Assembly: GCA_037951105.1 (NCBI GenBank)
Contig: JBAMJV010003990.1
Span: 91,205-155,204, forward strand
Reading direction: 5' to 3'
Source: Echinarachnius parma
Taxonomy: Eukaryota; Echinodermata; Echinoidea; Clypeasteroida; Echinarachniidae
DNA: 64,000 bases
Shown here piece by piece: positions 48,162 to 59,089 of this stretch (positions are counted from its first letter, which is position 1; every line of letters begins with the position of its first letter). The translations under genes were made by a program, and so were the position numbers. The notes beneath the pieces were generated by a model. That model had not been told where the DNA came from. It made no database searches and was given only the letters and a program-made list of their open reading frames with translations.

Positions 48162-48589
48162 CTAGAATGATCATTAATGTAACCCCAGTTTAACATGTAA
48201 TTAAGTATCATAATTTCCACGGTAATTCGCGTTAAACTTTGTGGTACGCTGACTACTTAAATGTGCTGGATTGTTGTTGTGGTTTAAGGTTTTTTTGGCG
48301 ATTAGTCTATATTGACTATTGTCGCCACCTGCGTTTCTTTCTTTATATTTTGATGCATTTATATTATCAATAATTATAAGTATACATTTATCTAATCTGG
48401 AACTCGATTAAACTGTAGGCTTATTCAAATCCCCAATGATTATTTAGTAGATATAAACTAACTAAACAACGCAAACAAAAACATCATAACTACCTTTAAT
48501 TGCCTTCGGGGAAGATCCAAGGGCTCAAATTTATAAAAGTCAGCTAACTTAGTTTCATGCTTAGTATATTTTTATGATGTGTTTAAATA

Positions 48590-49040
48590 TAGGTTTTCTC
48601 GGCCAACTTCGTAAACTTTTCATTCGTATTGATAAGCGTTTCATTTAAATTCGCGAAATTAAGATGTAGGCGTAAAACTGTCGTTCAAAATTGTATTTTC
48701 TTCATTCCATTTACCTCTTCGTTCAAGTGATTTAGCACTTATAGCATTCAATTTAAAATGCATGCTTGTATCATTCAATTTCGCCAACGGAATTCACGGG
48801 AGGCGGTATTACGTAATCACGAATTTTCCCGCTTTAATTTGAATGACAATTTTACAAAATAGAAACACGTTTGAAATCGAATGCAAATAAATTGTTTTCG
48901 AATGATCGTTTTATCAATTCAAATGCTAAAAAACGAATTTGAACTATAAAATACAGTTGCGGAGACAAAATCGGCGAAATTGATTGCACACAAAATGAAT
49001 TCGTGTGGGCTTACGAAATTGACCGAGAAATCTTATATTA
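48590..49040. mobile_element. Inverted-repeat element W10, copy 2
   Basis: Ends TTTCTCGGCCAACTTCGTAA...CTTACGAAATTGACCGAGAAA, with internal ATTCAATTT / AAATTGAATG words. Same family as 46154-46724, different internal arrangement. Lies in gene 1 intron 1. Confidence 0.72.
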
Positions 49041-49326
49041 AATACATAATTGTTTAGTTGCTAATTAGAGTTAACTGTATAGTAGGTATCTAACGCTATT
49101 AATATCAGCTTATCCTATAGTAGGGGACTAGACAAACTATTTCTAACACACTAAACTGTACCATTTGAAATGCACTTAGCATGGAACTATAAAGCTAGCG
49201 GGATTTTATGAATATGGGCCAAGTTCGTCAACTCGTGTTACGATAACAAAATGGGGACGCTAAAAAAATGGGGTTATACCTAGATATTTGGAAATCTGTA
49301 TCTATCATCTATGCAGTGATACTGGT

Positions 49327-49600
49327 TAAACGGATAGTTCAGTTTTGGTATAGAATGCGGTTCAAGAATTATATTTTTTGTGAGGTAATGAAAAACCGAG
49401 TGTAACATTTGAAAGAGCACACAATGTTGATGACATAGCCTAATCAAATTTATTTTATTACAATCGGTTCAGAAACAGCTGAAATAGTGTATCAGATTGG
49501 AATAAATGTGGGATCCACTTTTATTCAATAATTTAAGAAAAATCTATAATTATAATGGCTACATTTTTTCAAAAATATATCAACAATGTTTTTTTTTTTA
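49327..49600 (+). repeat. MITE family C, right-truncated copy
   Basis: Starts TTAAACGGATAGTTCAGTTT and breaks off near a T tract at 49590. Confidence 0.65.
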
Positions 49601-50355
49601 TTGGGGACAAGTCCAAGATAACACGCGCGTTACGTATGGGACATTTCAGAGACTTTCACCCCCTAAAAATTAATCTAGAGGGACTTTGATTTTATTGTTT
49701 TACCATCTCCATTACTGGTATCTATGAGAAGAATAACCTTGGTTAAGATGGTGACCTTTGACCTTTAGAATGATATTTTATTAAATAAAATGTATCACGT
49801 TACGTATAGGACCAGAAGAAATGAGATTAAAAAAAAAAAAATTTTCAGTTGAAAACCCTCTAAAAGTAATTTAGAGGACATGTTGTAATCCAGTGTGGTA
49901 GAGGGTACAATACTCAAGTTTATAGAGGCAAAGTTTCATTTATTACTCCCTTTAATATGTTTTTATCATAATGCATTATCTTACAAGATCGAAAGTTATG
50001 TCTTAGCAAAATAAATTAAAGGTAGGCTGACAAGAAAACCAGCTGAAAATGGCATTTTAGCCATTCAGAAAGACACTTTCATGTAGATTTCGAAAAAAAC
50101 AACTGTTTTCTACTTGGAAAATCATTTATACATGATATGAGGACCTGCAAATTTACTTTGGGAATGCCCTCCCCAAAAAATTGAGTCCGGGCGAAGAAAG
50201 ATGACGTCATCGTTGTGACGTCACATATAGACAATCTCGGGATCCCTGGTACTCTATTGCCATAGACGTACACGTTGAGCGCATCTAATCACGTTGACAG
50301 AGAGATATTATTTCGATTTTTTCAATATCTACATACATTTGTTTAAGTTTATATC

Positions 50356-50508
50356 ATGGAGGATCCACACTCAGATTCATCTGATTCTAACAGTGAGCGT
50401 GAATTAGAAGAAGGATCTGGATCAGAGTCAGAATCGAGTTTTGACTTGACAGATCCTGAAGATAAAATTCCAAATGTCCGTCGGCAGCCAGTGCCGTGGC
50501 TATTTTGA
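50356..50508 (+). CDS. Small acidic Ser-rich ORF, unknown
   Basis: Fifty codons from ATG to TGA, starting MEDPHSDSSDSNSERELEEG and ending VRRQPVPWLF. Acidic serine-rich N-termini are common in transposase-derived proteins, and inverted TGACGTCACATATAGAC-type sequences at about 50215-50231 and 51571-51588 could mark an element here. No downstream domain is visible. It may be a fragment or chance. Confidence 0.25.
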   Translation: MEDPHSDSSDSNSERELEEGSGSESESSFDLTDPEDKIPNVRRQPVPWLF

Positions 50509-50509
50509 T

Positions 50510-51690
50510 GAGATAATACCGCCATGTGTAAAATCAATAAATTCATGGCAATTTCCCCATATTTGCAGACACCATTTTCATAATTCCTATTTTATTATTT
50601 TGTCTCCACAAATACAACAAATATTATTGCCAAATAAAGGCGCATCCTCACTCTTAGTCTAAAATCGCTTCGAGGAAGTCTCCGATATGAAACACGCACC
50701 GTATACCCAGCCCGGTCGTCCGGCCGCGAGCACAGGCAGGCCGGAGCGCTGCGGCAGCGCAGGCCTAACCCTATCGATAAACCCTAGTCATGCTAGTAGG
50801 CGGCTTCATCTGATCGAGTCTCAAAACGCGGTCTACAAAAATGCGGTGTTTCGTGCTCAACTTCATCTTTTTATGCGGCAATAAAATGACAAGCATCGAT
50901 ACTTTGATGGATTTATGTAACAATATTTACGGAAATATAGTTACAGAACATTCATAATTACGTCAGTTTTGAGCAAAATATTACTTTTCCTGAAGTAAAA
51001 GATCCAAAACGTACTTGGCGAGCGTGAGGGAAATTTTCAATAAGCGGTTGAACATAGTCAGTGAAAATCAGATCGTTTTCGATCGTTGCGCTAGGTTCAG
51101 TTCACCTGGTCCGAGCGAGTTAGAAATTTACCGAGATTATCAGCGCACTTTTTAAGAAATAGTCTAGAATAGGTGCGATCGTAATAATCTTGCATTTTCG
51201 TTACTTTTCGGAACTTTTTAATATTGAAACTTACAAGGCAGTTGGCGCGGCAGCTAGCTAGAGCATAACCTGTCTCGCGGCGCGGGCCCGGGCCCCGAAA
51301 CTCTGGCAGATCTTTCTAATGCGTGTTCACTGCGGCCCAGTCGGCCCTCGTTAATTTAACTTTTGAAGTCTAAATCCGCCTAATACGTGGGTCCTAAGGA
51401 AAACAGTGCAGGCTCTTAGATGTGTTGCTGCATCCTGCTACAATGCATTTCTGAGGCATTTTCAGTTAATCCTCAATTTCCAAGCAAATACGAGTTTGTT
51501 TTATTAGCAAGTCAAAGTTTTTGCATTGAATCCCGTTGCAGACAATGCTCGTACTTCCGTATTTTGGTCTATATGTGACGTCATGACTCGATGAGCTCAT
51601 CGCTCCGCTATAAATAACTTTTTATGAGTATGGAACGCGGACGCGAAAAAGAGCCAAAGATTTGCATGAAATTTTCCTTTTTTGCCCAAC
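50510..51690. other. Intron 1 of gene 1, no gene seen
   Basis: Contains a GC-rich patch (50700-50790; 51240-51310) unusual for this window, without a recognisable coding domain. Confidence 0.4.
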
Positions 51691-52074
51691 TTAAAGGGAC
51701 TTAGTAACATTGTCCAAATCCTCAAAATAAAATTTTAATTCTAGCGGTTGCCTCATACCTTGTTGGATTCGTATTAACAATAAAATCATGGGACAGGTTT
51801 CGGTTTTTCAAATTTCCCTTTCGTTACAAAGATATGTACGATTGAAGCATTCAGATAAGAAAAACTCCGGGCGAGTTTTTCTTATCGTGTACAAAGTGAG
51901 TGCAGTGAGTTGGTAAATATCACTTTGCATTTTCGCTCATTTCTTGACCATGCAATGTCCATTTGACTTGAAATTTTCACACAATACCCTGTGGACATAT
52001 GAGATAACAACAATATACATTGCATCAACCATTCATCACTTTTTGAACATGTCAACAAAGTTACTAGATCCCTT
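51691..52074 (-). repeat. MITE family A, copy 6
   Basis: Starts at TTAA 51691 with TTAAAGGGACTTAGTAAC and ends TTACTAGATCCCTTTGAGG, the right TTAA having mutated. Only 150 bp downstream of the exon 1 donor. Confidence 0.82.
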
Positions 52075-52221
52075 TGAGGATTTTTTTGAAAAAAGAATGT
52101 GATATCAATATAGGCACATATTAAAAGCTATAAACCTGAATCAAAACCGGGATTTCAGCCTTCCTTTAAAAAGAAGAGCTGACGATACATTTAAAATAAA
52201 TGTGCCGATTGAAACACTCAC

Positions 52222-52285
52222 CAGTGCCGATGAAGAAGATCCCAAAAAGAAGAACAATCCAAAGCAGCCGGCTGGCATCTGCCAT
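52222..52285 (-). CDS. Gene 1 exon 1: signal peptide
   Basis: ATG at 52285-52283. It reads MADASRLLWIVLLFGIFFIG and ends ACT G|GTGAGT in phase 1, matching exon 2. The hydrophobic core of about 14 residues and paralogy with gene 2 exon 1 support ER targeting. With exons 2-10 it would make an N-terminally processed protein with four CTLDs followed by a mucin-like stalk, secreted or anchored by an unseen C-terminal exon. Confidence 0.85.
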
Positions 52286-53130
52286 CTTCAATTCTCGGGT
52301 TTTAGGTTTTAGGTTTCAGGTTTCAAGTTTCAAGTTCTATAATTGTAGCTTTCAAATTCAGTGGAAACGTTCGGTCTGTCCAGTCCAGATGAACGAGAAA
52401 TGTTCAAGCCTGAACAGACAGCGAAGGGCTCTTCACGAAAACGACAACCATGACTTGTTGGTTCGACGCGCGTTTTCAAAGTGACGCGTTTACGAACATA
52501 TTGTCCGGACTGATGTCTTGAACGACATGCGCGACTTTGTATGACGAAACACAAACGTGGGGAAAGAGGAGCGAGTAGGGGAGTGAGTGAGGGGGGGGGG
52601 GGGGGGGGCGAGTGTAGACAGAAGAGAGATGAAGAGAAAGAGAGGGGCGCTGGGAGAAAAGGAGAAGAGTAGTGATAAACAAGAGGGATCATAGAGAGAT
52701 AAGAAGAGAGGATGCGCGTATCCATAGTAACCATGCAAGCCAATATAAACAAGAATAAATAATATCTCTTTACGGAGGTCACTATAATAAACTATGTGTT
52801 GTAAAAGAACAAAACATCGACAATGGCAACGACATTAAGTTGTTGACTAATCATTGAGCTAGTTCAAATTGAGATTAAATGTATCCTCTCATTTTATCGC
52901 CATACTCATGGTGTTCAATAAGTTAACATCCGTTTTCGCCGTAGAAACGCCCTTGTATTAAAAAAAAAACAATTCATGTTTATTTGTGTAATAAATATAC
53001 CCTGGTTCTTTTTGTTACACGTGTTTATGCAGTGAAATGTGACAAATTTACATTGACATAAAAAATCGTTAGAAGCATAAGTAATGTGCGAAGGTTGATA
53101 TTGGAGTCCGTTTTTGGAGTGAAATTATTG
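52286..53130 (-). promoter_or_regulatory. Upstream region of gene 1, shared with gene 2
   Basis: Carries the GACGCGCGTTTTCAAA block (52466-52483), a plus-strand purine tract with an internal G run (52555-52700), a single diverged unit of the gene 2 tandem array (about 52915-52955), and the TGCAGTGAAATGTGACAAATT block, here shortened (53029-53048). Order and spacing follow the gene 2 upstream region. Transcription start not determinable. Confidence 0.6.
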
Positions 53131-53334
53131 ATTTAAAATTCAATTAGTGTCGACACTAAAGGCCTACCGATGTTTAGCACGATGACAGGATGTATTTCGA
53201 TGTGTTGTATATATTTGTAAGTACAGTAATAGCATTATTACCATCAAATGGTTTAATATTAAAAGTGATCCAAATCCAACGAAAATCACTCGGAGCTTCT
53301 ATATTTCTATTGTACCTTGGTGTCCAAGACCACT

Positions 53335-54330
53335 GGTTTCGATGGCCGAGATTGATAAAAAGTGGACCTTTCCCCAGATAGGAAAGTTTCTGGGGCCCAT
53401 CTGGGTTTTTGTTTGGGCTGACTGGGGCCCATATCCCCCATATAAAAACCCATACAAATACCAGATGGGCCTTCCCACCCAGAACCCACATGGCAATCGC
53501 ATGGGGCCCATCTGTGTTGGTACTGGTGGGTTCCCAGATATCAACAAAGTGTGGGGCCCATCTGGGTTCTATCTGGTTAGAACTGGGCTGGTATATGGGC
53601 ACCTTCTGGTCAGCCCATCTGGGTCCCATTTGGGTGAATATGGGGCCCACTTGGCCCAGATGGGCTCCATGTACCATTTGCACCAGGGTTTTGACATGGG
53701 CCCCATTTGGGCCAAGTGGGTTTTGTATGTGGCCCATATGTAGCCAATGTCGAACCCATATTCAATATGTTCGAATTTGTTGATAAACATAATTATGCAT
53801 TATTACGTAATACTTGTCTTAGTCGAGCCCCCATTACACATGATCTTACTCGAATGGCCCGGTCAGATATCAACGGATAGCGGAAACGTATGCCCAACGA
53901 ATAAACAATTTGCGAAATTAAATTATCCGGTGATGAAATTCGTCTCCATTGCTTCATGTACAATACATAGAACAACGTACATCACCGGACAAGGAACGGA
54001 CAAGAAACGCATAGAACGGATGGAAAATTTAGCTCTCCGTTTGACATACGTTTGCACAATCCGTTGATATGTGACCGGGCTATAATATCTGAACCTACCT
54101 ATTTATAAAACCAATATAATGGACAAATCTTGATCTCTTCAAATAAACGGCTATAACTAAGGATAAGGTAGAACAAATTGTATACCCCGTCCTATACAAA
54201 ATGCGGCCCAAATGGGGCCCATGTCAAATTCCTGGTGCAAATGGTACACAGGCCATCATGGGGCCCATCTGGGCCAAGTAGGCCCCATATTGACCAATAT
54301 GGTACCCAGATAGGCTGCCAAGATGTACAT
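53335..54330. repeat. Word-repeat region W11 (GGGCCCATCTGGG) split by W13
   Basis: 53335-53745 is built from variants of TGGGGCCCATCTGGG. 54195-54330 carries an inverted copy of about 53610-53745, sharing the phrase CCATTTGCACCAGG. Both lie around element W13. Long frames here in all directions are repeat artefacts. Confidence 0.7.
53856..54081. mobile_element. Inverted-repeat element W13, copy 2
   Basis: Termini GGCCCGGTCAGATATCAACG and ...TGTGACCGGGCT. Closely similar to 25014-25250, with the AACGGA word inside. Confidence 0.82.
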
Positions 54331-54779
54331 GTGCATGCCCCTTGAACACACCATTTGCGGTTGACATTCACAATAAGTAAAGCATGAGTTGTGATTGATT
54401 CATTATTAACGAGTTGCATTTCCAGCATTAGACAAACACATTTATAGTAAACTAAAACCGAAGTTTAAACTATGGTTACAAACTTTAAAGTTTTGCTTGA
54501 AGACGAGTAGACAGTGTACGGAAATAGCATCATTGGTGCTTGCTAATCAGCGCACGAAATACTAATCCACCTTCCGAGAACATACAGCCTTGATAAAACT
54601 GTATTGGACCAAGCACTTTTTGATAAATTTGTTAGATGTGTTATTTTGTCCATTTTATAATAGTTTAAAGAAACATTACTTGATGACATACCACAGGAGT
54701 ATAGACAATGGTGTTAGGGATACATACCACATATTTTCTGCCTTCAATAATGCCTTGATAAAACAAAACATGAATTGTA

Positions 54780-54900
54780 TCCACACCGTGTATGTTATAA
54801 TACGTGTGGTTTACGGGTACACCATGTGAGATGGGTGGATTGGTAAGCCCTGAAAAGGACCGTGTATGTTGTGATTATATCATAGAAAGGTCTCACCAGT
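54780..54900 (+). repeat. Solo end of fold-back element W1
   Basis: Matches the outer segment of W1 (AATACGTGTGGTTTACGGG, then GAGATGGGTGGATTGGTAAG and CCCTGAAAAGGAC) without the inverted arm. Confidence 0.7.
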
Positions 54901-55917
54901 TCCTAGTGTGGCTTGTATTAGCACTTTGATTTTTGGTGAGAGTTGCCAAGCGCAGTGAACTTTGTTGGAGAAGCAAATAATATTTGGATGTTGACAGGCT
55001 GTGCATTATCAGTATACCAGGATATAAATCATCTTCAGCTGGTCTTACTTATTTTGCAATTGACTGTCACTTGGCAACTCTAATCAATAATTAATTTACT
55101 CATAAGCAAGCCCCCACAATAATTGAAAGACAAGTCTATAATATATAAGCACTACTTACAGAAAAAACATAATATTTTTCCCTTTGCATTGAAAACCTGT
55201 GTATAAAACCCCTACCTTTTTATGGTCAGAATCCACGCAATTATTCATGAAATGTCTTTTTCCCCCTTCAAATTCAAGACATACAATCTGTTGTAAGCAT
55301 TACTAATCCTGTTGACTATAACTCCTTTGATATTTTATGAGCTGGTGATTCTTTAAAATATAATAAAAGGGACAATAAAGTGTAAACAATCTCGAAAACT
55401 GAGCAAAAAGTGCTTGGTCCAATAAATTTGTCCAAGGCTGGACATGTAATTTACCCTTATTTTGTGTAAACTCCTTAGCCTGCAACATTGTTAACAGACG
55501 AAAGTGAGTATTCACTCTCCATCAATTCATAAAAAAAGTTGATTCTAAGTTGTAAACCATGGTTTAAACCTCGGTTAATACATTGGGTTACATAACAAGC
55601 GGAATTCAAGCCATCGCGTTTTTAACAAACTGACCTCAGGAATAACAATGACAATTCAATTTCCAATCATCCGTTTATATCAAGGATACATTACCAATCA
55701 ATGATACTATCGTCACTTTGTCCGGACGCGATATTGAACAAACTAATAAAGCGAGTGCGATTATCCCTCTATGTTTGTTTAAGCTGGAAAAATGTAATCA
55801 CCCAAGCATTTTATTATTGCGTGGATTCATCTAATTAATTTTGTCAAGCAAAATAGGTACGTGCGTCATTTATCAATTTTGTAAATACAAGAATAATCAT
55901 CGTTCGAGACCACTGTT
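54901..55917. other. Intergenic, no gene seen
   Basis: AT-rich sequence between repeats. TGCTTGGTCCAATA at about 55411 is inverted relative to 54603-54617, suggesting a diverged inverted pair (54590-54700 and 55340-55435). Confidence 0.4.
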
Positions 55918-55921
55918 TTAA

Positions 55922-56142
55922 GCCCGGCGCAGACAGAGCCGACTCGACCCGATCCGACTGGTTTTCAGCCTGATTAACTCTGTATGCGCTGCCTCAGGAC
56001 TCCGGTTTTTCCAGTCAAGTGCCAGTCGGAGGTCATTCGAGGCCGATTCAACATTTTGGATCGGCTCCGACTGAGCGAAACTTGCTCTAGCCTGACTGAA
56101 AACCCGTCGGATCGGGTCGAGTCGGCTCTGTCTGCGCCGGGC
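55922..56142. mobile_element. Inverted-repeat element W12 (word GTCGGATCGG)
   Basis: Termini of about 50 bp starting GCCCGGCGCAGACAGAGCCG, flanked by TTAA at 55918-55921 and 56143-56146. The GC-rich interior repeats GAGTCGG/CCGACT and GATCGG. Confidence 0.82.
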
Positions 56143-56383
56143 TTAAGATGTACATGTCCTGTAGTTCGTTTTATTGTGTACATCTATATGCATACCTTGT
56201 ATTCCCTTGCTGTATGGCCATGATGACAGGGGATAATATAGGACGATGTTTGTACATGATGTATGTTTATGGTTGATTAAAGTATATGAACAAGACAAAC
56301 ATCATTTCTTTAAGGTAATCTGTATATCTTACAAAACGGTTACCATAACTAAAGGGGATTTCAACCCTAGATATGAATAACTC

Positions 56384-56610
56384 AGTTCCAAAAGGCGCTA
56401 AATCCACTTATATATAAATTGAGTTATCGATATATGTACATTTATAAGCTATGTAGCTATCTAGGAATCCACATTTTACGACAAATTACTCACTCAAAAT
56501 CAAATTTAGAAAGTTCAATTTCCATATTCCCATAGGCACGTGTACAAAGTTAGGCAAATAAACCTGTTTTCCTCGAAAGTTGAAAAGTGGATATAGCGCC
56601 TTGTTAAAAA
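56384..56610. repeat. MITE B copy
   Basis: Inverted ends AAAAGGCGCTAAATCCACTT and AAGTGGATATAGCGCCTTGT, as at 17632-17887. Confidence 0.72.
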
Positions 56611-57324
56611 TCGGATACATTATCGATATTGGTAAAGAAATAAGACAATTACGACTACTTCAATATGATCATAGAGAAATAGGAATTTATTTTGGAATTG
56701 CCGCTGACTGCTCAACGTTCATGAGCAGCCTCTCACCTTTTTTGTCCATATAATATCACTATTCTCAATTCATGTCGGGAAATTTGTATCTTATTTTATT
56801 CTTGTCACGATACGATCGTGACATTGTACATGTCTATCAGCTCTCATAGAATGTTCAATTGTTTTAGGAAAAGCGATGTTTGTATAACCCTGCATCATTA
56901 CATACAATGTACACAACATGGCATGTAAAATATACATATAATAGACATCGAATTAAATTCTAACCTTGAATGGATCAGGGAAACTTACTGCAGCTAATAA
57001 CTGTAAAAATTAATAACGAAAAACAAATTAATTTGAAAATGGCATTCAAATTTACTTTTATAATATCTGTATTGAATAATATCTAAACAGGATATCACAA
57101 TACAATTTTGAACGAAAAGGGTGTGAATATTTTAAGTGTCTGCAACCAACCTCTTCTATTAATGGCTGTGAATGGAACGTAAACAGCCTCCAGAATTAGT
57201 TAACAATATGTATTTTAATATACAATTCAAACATGTGGTAGAACGATGAGTATTACTTTTCAAATGATAACAGGCAAGTTTTAGCCACTAAAAATAGGTT
57301 TTACGCAAACTGTTATCTCTCCCT

Positions 57325-57692
57325 CTAATGTTGGACCACAAAAGTGTCCCAAATTTCGATGAAATTCGCTGAGCCATCCTGGCGAATTTCGCTGCAATCC
57401 GGCGACTGCAAATACGCCAGTACCCGGTTGACCAGATCCGCAGGCGCGGTACGGCGAAAGTCGACGCTGTGCGTGAGGAAGTCAAGCAGGTGCTTGCCCT
57501 CGTTAGAAGACTCGTCGAAGACGCTGTCGATGACGAAATCGTAGGATTGTGCATGGACCGTGAAGGGTAGACCCAGAGATTTCAGGGCATAGTTCACCGA
57601 GGTGCTGTGCAGGTAGTCGATGGTCTTCTGGTCTGCCTCCGCGTCGGTGAATGCCGGGAATTGACGGAACAGCTTTGCGTGGGAACACGACT
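57325..57692 (-). CDS. HNMT-like gene exon 4 (C-terminal)
   Basis: Acceptor ...ctcattttag before 57692, phase 1, ending at TAG 57327-57325. It encodes about 121 residues: ESCSHAKLFRQFPAF, then YALKSLGLPF, FVIDSVFDESSNEGKHLLDF, LTHSVDFRRTAPADL and FIEIWDTFVV. The last blocks match the C-terminal part of histamine N-methyltransferases (LL.DFLT..~NF..TAP.DL). This end binds part of the amine substrate in the family. Confidence 0.87.
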
Positions 57693-57888
57693 CTAAAATG
57701 AGGATCGAAAAGGTAGAAATTTGTTTAACATTGATGGTCACTGTATAGGTTAAATTGTTTTGAAAGCATAATACTGTATTATGTGACAGGCTCTGGCAAA
57801 AACATGATAATTATGATATTTTTGGCAAAAGGCAGCACTCTCTTGCGCGCAGTCCCGAATTTCAAGACGGAGAAACTTTAAATCTTAC

Positions 57889-58077
57889 CGTTATCAATAG
57901 TAATCATCAGAAGGCCACTACTGGTCAGGCAGTTTGCGAGGTATTCTAGGGCAGCGCTGGTATCGCCTAAATACTACAGGGAATGAACCGAGATGATCAG
58001 ATCGAATTTGACGGGGTTGCATTTCGACGCCTTCTGGAAATCCTGGAAAGTGGAGCATTGCCAGTTGAACGTGACAC
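57889..58077 (-). CDS. HNMT-like gene exon 3, contains TAG
   Basis: Acceptor ...ttaatcctacag before 58077 and donor AACG|GTAAGA after 57889. Length 189 bp, phase 1 in and out. It reads VTFNWQCSTFQDF, KFDLIISVHSL, stop, YLGDTSAALEYLANCL and GLLMITIDN. The family has an LYY..D strand at this point, so CTG TAG TAT most simply derives from CTG TAC or TAT TAT. Confidence 0.85.
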
Positions 58078-58089
58078 CTGTAGGATTAA

Positions 58090-58140
58090 AACAAAATATG
58101 TAAATCAAAGCACAGAGAGAGAGAGGGAGAGCGAGAGGTG
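58090..58140. repeat. (GA)n stretch
   Basis: Imperfect GAGA run just upstream of HNMT-like exon 3. Confidence 0.6.
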
Positions 58141-58542
58141 GAGTGAAGGAGAGAAACGGGGAGACAGAAAGGGAGATAAAAAGAAGGGCAATAACTCAGA
58201 TAAGCGGATAAGGGTATGTCCAGAGACAATCCCTTATACTACCACCCTCCTACAACAACAATTACTACAGCCACTACTACTACTAACTAATGGGTGTTAA
58301 ATAAAACTTGTTACACATTAATTGTGAATAATTCAACAAAAATTGAATGGATTATAACCATTAAGCAGCAGATACACTGATAGCTGAATTGTGTACATTT
58401 GTATTGGGTGTTGTTTTGTTTTATTATCAATTCCCAATTAAACACAATTAATAAATATTTCAAAAAGTAGATTTCAAAATTATATACAAAATGCTGTATG
58501 CAATGGGTTTATATGCAATATAAGGGTGCTACTTCGGTTACT

Positions 58543-59088
<546 letters not shown>

Positions 59089-59089
59089 G

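Noticed and set aside
53174..53790. Several overlapping frames of 60-187 codons
   Set aside because: They are translations of the GGGCCCATCTGGG word repeat.
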